Positions 28,611 through 36,672 of a stretch of 64,000 bases of DNA are shown in pieces; within the stretch, counting starts at the first letter, position 1; the number at the start of each line of letters is the position of its first letter. Under the pieces are notes generated by a model. The model did not search any database and was not told where the DNA came from. It saw nothing but the letters and a program-made list of their open reading frames with translations. Source of the stretch: CAYMTV01 sp964393525 (GTDB lineage: Bacteria > Patescibacteriota > Microgenomatia > Daviesbacterales > UBA10151). Made by a program: the position numbers and the translations under genes. The stretch spans positions 1-64,000 of the forward strand of contig CAYMTV010000004.1 in the NCBI GenBank assembly GCA_964393525.1, written 5' to 3'.

Positions 28611-29798
28611 AGCCATCCGTTGTAATAGCCCTGATTCAAATGTGTATTGGGTTTTCTTTTGATCTTCAGCTCTTTGAAGCGCAAACTCAATTAATTTATC
28701 CAAAAGCTCGGGATACTCTAAAGTCCCTTTGCCTTCTTTAAAGGGATTAGGGGTTTTATTCCAAAGATAAAATGATAAAGATCCGGGGATAGGGTTTACT
28801 TCATTGATCCAAAACTTTTCTTTTTCTTTATCCACAAAGTAATCCACCCTGATAACTCCACATCCATCAAATGCCCTAAAAACTTTAATGGTTGCTTCCT
28901 GGATTTCCTTGGCAAGTTTTGCAGAAATTGGAGCGGGAATTACTCTTGTCAAGGAAGCCATGCCCGCTTCGCGAGGCGAGCCCGCACCTTTAGAGCCTTT
29001 CCCGCCCTTCATATATTTATCGGCAAAGGATAAAATATCGGATGAGGCAACCGGCATTTCGCAAACCGAGGCATAAATATCCCTATAACCTAGGGCTGAA
29101 CAATTTACTTCAATACAGCCCTCAAAGGCTTCTTCAATTAAAAGCTTGTCTGAATAAGCAGAGGCAACCTCTATGGCAAAACCTAGCGCATCTTCATCCG
29201 AAGCTTTATTGATTCCAATACTTGAACCAATTGATGCCGGTTTAACAAACATCGGGAATTTTAATTCCTCTTGAATCTGTTTTAAAACCTTTTTATTGTC
29301 CGCAAACCATTCATTGCGCCTAAACCAGAAATATTTTCCCACAATTAAACCCAATTCTTTATAAACAGGTTTTTGCAGGATTTTGTCCATGGATAAAGCA
29401 CTGCCTGTTACGGACAACCCGACATAAGGAATCTGGTAAATATCAAAAACTCCTTGCATTGCACCATCTTCTCCAAAAGTTCCATGAAATATTGGAAGTA
29501 CAACATCTAACTGCTTTAATTTAGGCAACATACCTGTAGTCATAAGGCCGGTCTGGTTGTTTTTAGCTGCCGGAACTAACTGGGTAGCTGAGAGCAGAAG
29601 TTGATCTATATCCTTATAGTTTTTAATATCCAAAAATGCAGGATGGGAGTAAAATTTACCGTCTTTGCCAACATAAATCGGGATGACTTCGTACTTATCC
29701 TTATCTAAGTTCTCATAAGCCTGAAGTGCGGAAACAACGGAAACCTCATGCTCTACTGACCTCCCGCCAAAAAACAGCCCAACTACTAGTTTCTTCAT
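28587..29798 (-). CDS. ddl: D-alanine-D-alanine ligase
   Basis: ATP-grasp enzyme that makes the D-Ala-D-Ala used by MurF. The 403-residue protein starts KKLVVGLFFGGRSVEHEVSVVSA and has FHGTFGEDGAMQG, the MFVKPASIGSSIGI grasp motif and the C-terminal GVIRVDYFVDKEK with FWINEVNPIPG. In the omega-loop region before VIPAPIS a segment (GAGSPREAGMA) is encoded by a GC-rich repeat, an in-frame insertion that lengthens the loop. The ATG at 29798 is chosen over an upstream in-frame codon at 29840. Confidence 0.95.
   Translation of the reverse strand: MKKLVVGLFFGGRSVEHEVSVVSALQAYENLDKDKYEVIPIYVGKDGKFYSHPAFLDIKNYKDIDQLLLSATQLVPAAKNNQTGLMTTGMLPKLKQLDVVLPIFHGTFGEDGAMQGVFDIYQIPYVGLSVTGSALSMDKILQKPVYKELGLIVGKYFWFRRNEWFADNKKVLKQIQEELKFPMFVKPASIGSSIGINKASDEDALGFAIEVASAYSDKLLIEEAFEGCIEVNCSALGYRDIYASVCEMPVASSDILSFADKYMKGGKGSKGAGSPREAGMASLTRVIPAPISAKLAKEIQEATIKVFRAFDGCGVIRVDYFVDKEKEKFWINEVNPIPGSLSFYLWNKTPNPFKEGKGTLEYPELLDKLIEFALQRAEDQKKTQYTFESGLLQRMALKSGSKN
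28962..28985. repeat. GC-rich repeat inside ddl
   Basis: Two copies of GCCCGC flank TTCGCGAGGCGA, in a local GC content far above its surroundings. It encodes part of the extended loop of Ddl. Confidence 0.6.
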
Positions 29799-29823
29799 AG
29801 GGAAATTATATAGTTTGGGGTGT

Positions 29824-29852
29824 TTGTTTTCCACATTCAAAACTGCTATAAT
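29824..29852 (+). promoter_or_regulatory. Promoter of archaemetzincin-like gene
   Basis: TTGTTT (29824-29829), a 17-nt spacer and TATAAT (29847-29852), 11 nt before the ATG at 29864. It lies within the divergent region beside ddl. Confidence 0.55.
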
Positions 29853-29863
29853 AACTATAGGTT

Positions 29864-30646
29864 ATGAACTATCTTGAAGCTAGACATAATTTACCAGTAC
29901 CAATCAATATCAGGTTTACAAAAGGTATTTCTGATCACTTAGTAACAGCAACCTTCGATGGAATAGAGGACTTAGTTGCTGCTTCAGGTCAAAATCGGGA
30001 AATTACAGGTTTTAGGACCAAAAAATTAGATTTAGCAAATTTACTACAAGCTGAAACTTATGTACTAAGAGCTTTTGAAATGTATGGCCACGGACAGGAT
30101 AAAGGCTACGGACCTCAAGCTCCAATTCAAGGAATAATTTCTTCAGTCAATGATAGTCCGGAGCGAGAAAAACCACAGTGGTTGATTTTAGTTATAAACG
30201 AACCTTTAAGAGATGCCGTATCCGGCGATTTTGGATTTGCTGCAACAGATCCTATTTACTTAGTCTCTGTTTTATCAACTTTTGGGATAGAAAGAGAATT
30301 AGAAGATACTCATATGCAAATGGCCGTTATGAGAAGATTTGCTCGACATGAAGGAGGGCATCTTTTTAAAATCACAAATTATCGTTCTCAAAACGTTTCT
30401 CAGGTTCCTGATATTACAAGAGGACACTGTTTAACTGATTATTGTACTATGGTCCAGAATTTTTCACTTCTTGGGTTTGCATATGGTGCTAAACTTGAAG
30501 AAAAAGCTAAGGCATATTTTTGTCCTGATGATTTTTCGGGCTTTGAAAGGCACCCATCCTTTAATCCAGAGATTCCAAGAACTAACTACCGTGGATCATA
30601 TGTGAGATTTATGCCATGGGATCAATTGAGAAGACCTTTGGGGTAG
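29864..30646 (+). CDS. Archaemetzincin-like zinc metalloprotease (putative)
   Basis: 260-residue protein, no signal peptide. Residues 162-166 are HEGGH, an HExxH zinc-protease motif inside an RFARHEGGHLF helix. Residues 188-196 read HCLTDYCTM, which fits the H-C-x4-C-x-M part of the archaemetzincin (M54) signature. In that family HExxHxxGxxHC is continuous, while here about 21 residues are inserted before the third His. C210 may be part of the remaining cysteine pair. The upstream half (QWLILVINEPL, FGFAATDPIYLVS) is compatible with an archaemetzincin core. Family assignment is moderate; substrate unknown. Confidence 0.6.
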   Translation: MNYLEARHNLPVPINIRFTKGISDHLVTATFDGIEDLVAASGQNREITGFRTKKLDLANLLQAETYVLRAFEMYGHGQDKGYGPQAPIQGIISSVNDSPEREKPQWLILVINEPLRDAVSGDFGFAATDPIYLVSVLSTFGIERELEDTHMQMAVMRRFARHEGGHLFKITNYRSQNVSQVPDITRGHCLTDYCTMVQNFSLLGFAYGAKLEEKAKAYFCPDDFSGFERHPSFNPEIPRTNYRGSYVRFMPWDQLRRPLG

Positions 30647-30690
30647 AGGGGTAAGTTAACTTTCACATAAGGATATCCAAATAAACGGCC

Positions 30691-30709
30691 TTACACCTTT
30701 AAGGTGTAA
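30691..30709. repeat. Palindrome TTACACCTT/AAGGTGTAA
   Basis: Perfect arms of 9 bp around one base, 45 nt after the protease gene. Another palindrome, CACCTC-c-GAGGTG, follows at 30732-30744. Together they may act as hairpins between the two transcription units. Confidence 0.6.
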
Positions 30710-30731
30710 TCTTAAATCTTAGTATTTTTTA

Positions 30732-30744
30732 CACCTCCGAGGTG
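30732..30744. repeat. CACCTCCGAGGTG palindrome
   Basis: Identical core to the copies in the glmU-like gene (21303-21317) and upstream of the ABC transporter (53226-53238). Confidence 0.65.
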
Positions 30745-30770
30745 GGATATTAAACTTGAAATATAATAAT

Positions 30771-30799
30771 TTGATATTTCATAAAAGTAGGCTTATAAT
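30771..30799 (+). promoter_or_regulatory. Strong promoter of the T-box/purU unit
   Basis: TTGATA (30771-30776), exactly 17 nt of spacer, then TATAAT (30794-30799). Transcription would begin near 30806, giving a leader of about 159 nt before purU. Confidence 0.8.
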
Positions 30800-30805
30800 A
30801 TATAT

Positions 30806-30964
30806 AGGTGATGATAGAGGAAATTGGCACCTCTTAGCCTAATACTTTAAGAGGTTTAAACTTAAGTCCTGAGCGAAGTCGAAGGAGTAGTTTAGGCAAT
30901 TAGGGTGGAACCGCGATTAAAACTCGTCCCTTTTTCTACTATTTAGTAGAGGAGGGATTTTTTA
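30806..30964 (+). promoter_or_regulatory. T-box riboswitch leader
   Basis: The leader contains the T-box signature AGGGTGGAACCGCG (30902-30915) and the partner CGTCCCT (30925-30931), which can form the antiterminator with a TGGA bulge for the tRNA end. The same CCCT can instead enter a terminator hairpin (30927-30957: TCCCT/AGGGA plus TCTACT/AGTAGA, loop ATTT) followed by six T at 30958-30963. The 3' arm GAGGAGGG is also the purU ribosome-binding site, so both termination and SD sequestration are possible. The 5' part is short and has an inserted GAGCGAAGTCGAAG repeat. A GGC triplet at 30826-30828 lies in a hairpin loop and could be a glycine specifier. Confidence 0.85.
30867..30886. repeat. 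TCCTGAGCGAAGTCGAAGGA repeat in the T-box leader
   Basis: Twenty-base palindromic repeat of the same family as the element in yebC (52643-52662) and the one at 20427. It forms a small hairpin between the 5' domain and the T-box sequence. Confidence 0.7.
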
Positions 30965-31825
30965 ATGGATAAAAAAACAAGCGCGGTTTTGCTTCTTAGT
31001 TGTCCTGATCAAAAGGGTATAGTTGCTACGGTTTCAAATTTTATATTTCAAAATAACGGAAATATTCTGCATGCGGATGAGCATTTAGATCTAGAGCTTA
31101 ATTTATTCCTCATGCGAGTTGAGTGGGATCTTAAAGATTTTGCTTTAACAAAGCTCCAATTTAGAAAAGCATTTGCTGCTCTTGCAGAAAAATTCCAAAT
31201 GGACTGGAGTATTTATTATTCTGATCAAATTTTAAAGGCTGCTATTTTTGTTTCAAAAGAAGATCATTGCCTTGCTGATTTGCTTTACAGAGTCCAAAGT
31301 GGAGAATTAAATATCCAAATTTCTGCCATAATAAGCAATCATCCTAATAACCAAAGGTATGCCAAAATGTACAATATTCCATACTTTGAAATTCCAATTA
31401 ATGGAAAAAATAGAGTAGAATCCGAGACGAAAACCCTACGAATTTTAAAAGATCTTAAAATAGATTTAATAATTTTAGCAAAATATATGCAAATATTATC
31501 GTCTAATTTTATTAGCCATTTTCCAAATCAGATCGTTAACATTCACCACTCATTTTTACCGGCTTTCATTGGAGCAAAACCCTATCATCAGGCTTATTTA
31601 AAAGGTGTCAAGCTGATTGGAGCAACCAGTCATTTTGTAACTGCAGAGTTAGACAACGGGCCAATTATAGAACAGGATGTTGTGAGAATTTCCCACAGGG
31701 ACTGTGTAGAAGATCTGATCAGAAAAGGAAGAGACCTTGAAAAAATAGTTCTGGCAAGGGCAATCAGAGCATTTATCGAAAACAGAATTTTAGTCTATCA
31801 GAAGAAGACTGTGGTCTTTTTATGA
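30965..31825 (+). CDS. purU: Formyltetrahydrofolate deformylase
   Basis: Hydrolyses 10-formyl-tetrahydrofolate to formate and tetrahydrofolate, balancing one-carbon units with glycine and methionine. The 286-residue protein has an N-terminal ACT domain (residues 4-85, VLLLSCPDQKGIVATVSNFI) and a formyltransferase-fold domain with ISNHP, NIHHSFLPAFIGAKPYHQA and HFVTAELDNGPIIEQD, including the catalytic Asn, His and Asp. The ATG follows the T-box terminator directly. The stop overlaps the next gene by 4 nt. Confidence 0.93.
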   Translation: MDKKTSAVLLLSCPDQKGIVATVSNFIFQNNGNILHADEHLDLELNLFLMRVEWDLKDFALTKLQFRKAFAALAEKFQMDWSIYYSDQILKAAIFVSKEDHCLADLLYRVQSGELNIQISAIISNHPNNQRYAKMYNIPYFEIPINGKNRVESETKTLRILKDLKIDLIILAKYMQILSSNFISHFPNQIVNIHHSFLPAFIGAKPYHQAYLKGVKLIGATSHFVTAELDNGPIIEQDVVRISHRDCVEDLIRKGRDLEKIVLARAIRAFIENRILVYQKKTVVFL

Positions 31826-32091
31826 CCGAATATTCGCACCCAAATTATTCTGAGTCAAGGGCTCGAGAGAGAGCTTCCAGAGAATTACTTCAAAAACTTG
31901 AAAGAGATTTTGGTGTTCCATTGAACCTGGCAAGATGGCTAGCTAGGGGGGTTTGTGCAGGATATATTCCACACTCAATCGCTAGAAAGCCTCAGGGCAT
32001 CCCTGACGAAAATTTACAATCAATTTATGGATTTGGCAAAAAAAGATTCAATCATTTTAGAAGTTTGGTCCCCTATGCTCCTGATGCTTAA
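31822..32091 (+). CDS. Hypothetical protein, 89 residues, coupled to purU
   Basis: Small basic protein with ATGA overlap to purU, so it is probably under the same T-box. It is mainly helical; the C-terminal IYGFGKKRFNHFRSL has a look of a helix-hairpin-helix nucleic-acid contact, but this is weak. No family recognised. Confidence 0.55.
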   Translation: MTEYSHPNYSESRARERASRELLQKLERDFGVPLNLARWLARGVCAGYIPHSIARKPQGIPDENLQSIYGFGKKRFNHFRSLVPYAPDA

Positions 32092-32185
32092 ACAGCTTAA
32101 ATTTTATCCTAAAAAGGTTGCTATCTACAGGCTAAAAAGGTATACTTGACTCAAGCCCGTAAGGGTTTTTTGATGCTTCTTTATA

Positions 32186-34795
32186 ATGGCTGACGGAACA
32201 ACTATTACACCTCCTACAAATGGTATCGGCAAGGTAGAACCCATTGCATTGGTTGATGAAATGCAGCGTTCATACTTAGACTACGCCATGAGCGTTATTG
32301 TCTCAAGGGCTCTCCCGGATGTCCGTGATGGACTAAAACCTGTTCAAAGAAGAATTGTATATGCCATGCACAGAATGGGTTACCACCATTCGGGTAGATT
32401 TCAAAAATGTGCCTCTGTTACTGGTGAAGTTATGAAAAACTTCCACCCCCATGGAAACGTTCCTATTTATGATGCACTTGCCAGAATGGCCCAAGACTTT
32501 ACAATGCGTTACCAGCTGATTGAACCTCAAGGGAATTTTGGTTCAATTGATGGGGATCCTCCTGCAGCTGAAAGATACACAGAATGTAGACTACACGCTT
32601 TATCGGATGAGCTTTTAAAGGACATTGGCAAAGATACTGTAGATTTTATAGATAACTATTCTGGTACTACCCAAGAACCAATAGTATTACCTTCAGTAGT
32701 TCCTAATTTACTCTTGAATGGCGCTCAAGGTATTGCGGTAGGTATGGCCACCCAAATCCCTCCCCATAACTTAGGCGAGGTCTGTGATGCCCTTATCCAT
32801 ATGATTGATCATCCATACAAAGAATCCAAAAAGGATGTTAAAGTTGAAGGTTTGGGCCAAACTACTGAAGTTTTACGCGATCCTAATGTCTTTACCTCTT
32901 CGGCGGCTGTTGAAGACTTAATGGGTTTTATTAAAGGTCCGGATTTTCCAACCGGCGCTTCAATTTATGATGTCGCGGAAATTCAACTTGCATATGCCAC
33001 CGGCAAAGGCCGGATAGTGATGCGTGCCAAAGCCGAAATTGAGGAAACTAAAGGAGGCCGCTTTGACATCATAGTGACCGAACTGCCATATCAAGTCAAC
33101 AAAGCTGTGCTAATTGCCAAAATTGCGGATTTGGTAAAAGACAAAAAGATGGAGGGAATTGCTGATTTGCGGGATGAATCAGACAGACGCGGAATGAGGA
33201 TTGTCATAGAGCTTAAGCGCGATGGAAAACCCCAGTCGGTTTTAAATAATCTTTACAAACATACTACTATGCAATCTGTTTTCAACGTTAACATGGTAGC
33301 CCTGGCAGACGGAGTTCCACATTTAATGACCTTAAAAAGAGTTTTGGAGGAGTTTATTCACCACAGGCAGGTTGTTATAAGACGCCGCTCAGAATTTGAA
33401 CTTAAAGAAGCCCGCGCCCGGGAACATATCCTGGAGGGTTTAAAAATTGCGGTAGACAATATCGATGAGGTTATAAGTATTATCCGCAAAAGCAAGGATG
33501 CAGATGAGGCAAAAGGGAAATTAATGTCCAAATTTAAGCTGTCCGAGCTTCAGGCAGTGGCTATTTTAGACATGCAGCTTAGGAGACTGGCCGCTTTAGA
33601 GCGCCAGAGAATTGAAGAAGAGTTAAAAACCATCCGCCAGCTGATTACTTATCTGGAAGATTTACTGGCCCATCCGGAGAAAATCCTAAAAGTCATCAAA
33701 GGTGAGCTGGAAAAAATTAAGGAGCGTTACGCCGATGAGCGGAAAACCCGGGTTTATAAGCAAAAGGTTGGGGAATTCTCCGAGGAAGATCTGGTGGCAG
33801 ATGAGGTAACTATCGTTACAGTTACCAAAGGGGGATATATAAAAAGGCAGTCTCCGTTCTCCTTCAGGATTCAAAACCGGGGAGGAAAAGGAATTTCCGG
33901 GATAACCACCAAAGAGGAAGATGCTGTTTCCCATATTTTCTATACTAAGACTTTGGACAATTTACTGTTTTTCACCGACAGGGGAAGGGTTTTTCAAATT
34001 AAGGTTTGGGAGACACCGGAAGTCTCAAGAACAGCCAAAGGTCAGGCCATAGTCAACCTGATTAATATCGAACAGGGTGAGAAAATTACGGCTATGCTGA
34101 CAAACAGGGCAAAGGACCAAGTAAAGTTCTTATTCATGTGTACTAAAAAGGGGAATGTTAAAAAAACCCCAATCTCGGAGTATGCCAATATTAGAAAAAA
34201 TGGACTTATTTCTATCAAGCTTGATGCAGGTGATGAGCTAAGGTGGGTAGTACCTGCCAAAGAAACAGATGATATTATTGTCGTTTCCAGATTAGGCCAG
34301 TCTATCAGATTTTCGGAAAAGCAGGTCAGACCCACTCACAGGGATACATCGGGGGTACGCGGAATTATGCTAAGAAAAGAAGATGAGGTTGTATCAATGA
34401 ATCTGGTAGCAGACCCAAACTCAGAACTTTTGGTGGTGATGGAAAATGGTTTGGGCAAAAAAACTAAACTTGGAAACTGGAAAATTCAGGGTAGGGGAGG
34501 CTCGGGTATTAAAGCGGCCGCAGTAACCCCAAAAACCGGCAGGATTGTAACTGCAGAGATTGTTGGTAAGGAAGACGATACCTTAGTTTTAACCTCCAAT
34601 AAGGGTCAGCTGATTAAGCTTAACTTAAAAGATGTACCAACTCTGCAAAGACAAACCCAGGGGGTAATCCTTATGAGAATGCGGGAGAAAGAAATGGTAG
34701 CTGCAGCAACTGTCGTCTCTTCAAAAGATAAAACCGAAGACGCGCAAGATTCAAATAAAAAAGTTCAGTCTAAACCAAAATCTAAAACCCGCTAA
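32186..34795 (+). CDS. gyrA: DNA gyrase subunit A
   Basis: DNA-cleaving subunit of gyrase. The 869-residue protein has the winged-helix domain with catalytic Tyr131 (AAERYTECRL), the tower and coiled coil (KLSELQAVAILDMQLRRLAALERQ), and a six-bladed C-terminal beta-pinwheel. A QNRGGKG sequence in the pinwheel matches the GyrA box (usually QRRGGKG), arguing for gyrase rather than topoisomerase IV. The C-terminal tail is Lys/Ser-rich. No SD is evident. Confidence 0.96.
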   Translation: MADGTTITPPTNGIGKVEPIALVDEMQRSYLDYAMSVIVSRALPDVRDGLKPVQRRIVYAMHRMGYHHSGRFQKCASVTGEVMKNFHPHGNVPIYDALARMAQDFTMRYQLIEPQGNFGSIDGDPPAAERYTECRLHALSDELLKDIGKDTVDFIDNYSGTTQEPIVLPSVVPNLLLNGAQGIAVGMATQIPPHNLGEVCDALIHMIDHPYKESKKDVKVEGLGQTTEVLRDPNVFTSSAAVEDLMGFIKGPDFPTGASIYDVAEIQLAYATGKGRIVMRAKAEIEETKGGRFDIIVTELPYQVNKAVLIAKIADLVKDKKMEGIADLRDESDRRGMRIVIELKRDGKPQSVLNNLYKHTTMQSVFNVNMVALADGVPHLMTLKRVLEEFIHHRQVVIRRRSEFELKEARAREHILEGLKIAVDNIDEVISIIRKSKDADEAKGKLMSKFKLSELQAVAILDMQLRRLAALERQRIEEELKTIRQLITYLEDLLAHPEKILKVIKGELEKIKERYADERKTRVYKQKVGEFSEEDLVADEVTIVTVTKGGYIKRQSPFSFRIQNRGGKGISGITTKEEDAVSHIFYTKTLDNLLFFTDRGRVFQIKVWETPEVSRTAKGQAIVNLINIEQGEKITAMLTNRAKDQVKFLFMCTKKGNVKKTPISEYANIRKNGLISIKLDAGDELRWVVPAKETDDIIVVSRLGQSIRFSEKQVRPTHRDTSGVRGIMLRKEDEVVSMNLVADPNSELLVVMENGLGKKTKLGNWKIQGRGGSGIKAAAVTPKTGRIVTAEIVGKEDDTLVLTSNKGQLIKLNLKDVPTLQRQTQGVILMRMREKEMVAAATVVSSKDKTEDAQDSNKKVQSKPKSKTR

Positions 34796-34837
34796 ACCCA
34801 CTTCATACAAAATACTAAATACGATATACTAAATCTA

Positions 34838-35062
34838 ATGAAGTTTTTGACTAAGAATCTGGAAAAGCGCCTGTCCACCATCGGAATTTTATACATCATG
34901 TTTGGGTTGGTTTTTGCAATTTGCTTTGCCCTCTACTACCGCTGGCCCATTTATGCGCTTTTTTCTCCAGGATTTTTTGCTGTCATGTTTACCTGGCCAT
35001 ACCAGGCAATAGGGTTTATTGGAGATCTGATGTATTACGGCTTCTTAGGAAAACCTATTTAG
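34838..35062 (+). CDS. Small two-helix membrane protein
   Basis: 74 residues with two membrane helices (IGILYIMFGLVFAICFALYY and IYALFSPGFFAVMFTWPYQAIGF). Function unknown. It follows gyrA by 42 nt and its stop overlaps the converging gap gene by 4 nt. Confidence 0.6.
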   Translation: MKFLTKNLEKRLSTIGILYIMFGLVFAICFALYYRWPIYALFSPGFFAVMFTWPYQAIGFIGDLMYYGFLGKPI

Positions 35063-36102
35063 GCTGCAGAAGAAATATACTTTACCAATCTGCCTATCTG
35101 AGAATTAAAACCCCGGATGTTGTCATAAAATGCTTTTAGTTGAATTACTGTTCCATTATCTAAAACTTCAATATAAGGTGTTGCTATAACTGAAGCGTGC
35201 CTGATTCCTTTGATATCTACAACAGTTATCGGGTCAATCGTGACTGCCAATGTTCCTTTTAGATTCGAGGCCTCTGCCTCTCTAAATGCTTCTATAACAT
35301 TTTGAACCGAAACGGATTTTTTAACTTTAACATTCAAATCAAAAACAGAACCGGTAGTAACAGGGACCCTGTTGGCTTTTATAGCCACTCGGTCTCCCAG
35401 TTGATCTTTTAAGTGCGGCATAACCTTAAAAAAGGTCTTTGTAGCCCCCGTCATAGCAGGTAAAACGTTATCCGAAATAGATCTGCCCTCAGTCCCTTCC
35501 CTTAACCTATCATAAATTTCATTTTCTCCAGTTTGGGAGTGAGTTGTTAAAGCATATAGGGATTCCGTTCCAAAAGCCTTATCCAAAACACTGACTGTTG
35601 AAACCAAACAATTACTAGAGCAGGTGGCAGCAGATAAAATTTTTTCTTGAGTTGGATCTAGCGAAGTATGATTTACTCCAAAAACAATGATTGGGCACTC
35701 GTTTTTTATTGGAGATGAGGAAATTATGACGTTTTTAACATTGCTATTTTTAAAATGGGCTTTGGCGTTTTCCGGGTCGTTATAAACCCTTGAGGAATCA
35801 ATAACTATTTGAGTATCTTGTTTGTCCCAGGGGATATTTTCAGCTTCTTCCTCAGCGTAAAGATTGATTTGCTCACCCTCAATTGTTAAACCCTTATCAT
35901 TTTCATGAACTTCTTTCTCATACCATGGTCCATAAATTGAGCAGTATTTTGTAAGATATGCAATTCTATCCGGATGGAATGCGTGATAGTTAATAGCATT
36001 AATTTTACCTCCAAACTCGGGGAAGTCAAAAAACATCCTGACTAAATCTCTTCCAATCATCCCGGGACCATTAATCCCAATATTAATTTGACCAGCAGGC
36101 AT
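35059..36102 (-). CDS. gap: Divergent glyceraldehyde-3-phosphate dehydrogenase
   Basis: Oxidises glyceraldehyde-3-phosphate to 1,3-bisphosphoglycerate with NAD(P). The 347-residue protein has the N-terminal GINGPGMIGRDLVR nucleotide-binding loop, catalytic Cys161 in SAATCSSNCL, His188 in THSQTG, the substrate loop DNVLPAMTGATKTF, KANRVPVTTGSVFDLNV and the C-terminal FYDN. Several motifs deviate from the norm (NGFGRIGR, SNASCTTNC, WYDNE), so it is a divergent member. No other glycolytic genes are nearby. Confidence 0.88.
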   Translation of the reverse strand: MPAGQINIGINGPGMIGRDLVRMFFDFPEFGGKINAINYHAFHPDRIAYLTKYCSIYGPWYEKEVHENDKGLTIEGEQINLYAEEEAENIPWDKQDTQIVIDSSRVYNDPENAKAHFKNSNVKNVIISSSPIKNECPIIVFGVNHTSLDPTQEKILSAATCSSNCLVSTVSVLDKAFGTESLYALTTHSQTGENEIYDRLREGTEGRSISDNVLPAMTGATKTFFKVMPHLKDQLGDRVAIKANRVPVTTGSVFDLNVKVKKSVSVQNVIEAFREAEASNLKGTLAVTIDPITVVDIKGIRHASVIATPYIEVLDNGTVIQLKAFYDNIRGFNSQIGRLVKYISSAA

Positions 36103-36178
36103 ATTAGAATATTATATAACGTAGCTTTCTATCAACTTGACCCCAACCTGATAAAAAGGAGACACACTGACCCTATAG

Positions 36179-36207
36179 TTGATATTATATGCCCTATAGT
36201 ATATAAT
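36179..36207 (+). promoter_or_regulatory. Promoter of small hypothetical gene
   Basis: TTGATA (36179-36184), a 17-nt spacer, TATAAT (36202-36207), then ATG at 36220. Near-perfect sigma-70 type promoter with a 5' leader of only a few bases. Confidence 0.7.
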
Positions 36208-36219
36208 ATGTAAATATAT

Positions 36220-36519
36220 ATGAGTAGACGATTATCCTTAAGGGTAAATTTAGGAAGATGTCCGGATTATCATTGTCACATTGAAAGAGATGGCAAAAGT
36301 GCAGGTGTTGCTACTACAATAAGAGATCTCGTCGTTTACATAGAACCTCATGGAGAATCACTTAAAGGGTTAGATATTGAACATCTTGGAAGAAGACAAA
36401 GAGATCTAATAAGAAGCGAGACCGCCAGGTTACTTAGAAGATATCCCTCTGAATTAGTTCGAAGACCAAGTTTAGAATCCGGTAAAGCTAAATCTTTGGG
36501 CAGACCTGAAAGACTTTAA
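36220..36519 (+). CDS. Hypothetical protein, 99 residues
   Basis: Arg-rich small protein without signal or membrane helix. CPDYHCHIE near the start has two Cys and two His close together, but no complete metal-binding motif. It has its own strong promoter. Family not recognised. Confidence 0.55.
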   Translation: MSRRLSLRVNLGRCPDYHCHIERDGKSAGVATTIRDLVVYIEPHGESLKGLDIEHLGRRQRDLIRSETARLLRRYPSELVRRPSLESGKAKSLGRPERL

Positions 36520-36549
36520 ATCCTTCATTAATTTTCTTATACTTTTCAG

Positions 36550-36672
36550 ATGCCAAAAGTGGGCGCTCATGTTTCCGCTGCGGTTTATTTGGAAAGATTT
36601 TTTGATAAAACCCTGGAAATTGGGGCAGAGTGTACCCAGATTTGGAAAATGTCCAAAAGCTCAAAGCCCTGA
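36550..36672 (+). pseudogene. nfo: Truncated endonuclease IV (nfo) N-terminal fragment
   Basis: A 40-residue reading frame begins PKVGAHVSAAVYLERFFDKT and continues LEIGAECTQIW. This matches the N-terminus of endonuclease IV (K-x-G-A-H-V-S-A-A, then EIGAECxQIF), the AP-site repair enzyme of about 280 residues. It stops after residue 40 and its end overlaps the end of the converging P-type ATPase by 12 nt. All of the metal-binding TIM barrel beyond the first strands is missing. Confidence 0.7.

Noticed and set aside
32140..32185. gyrA promoter with TTGACT and TATAAT
   Set aside because: The two boxes are about 30 nt apart and the TATAAT overlaps the ATG, so they cannot form one promoter; the CCC-GGG-T6 stretch between them is also too weak to call a terminator.
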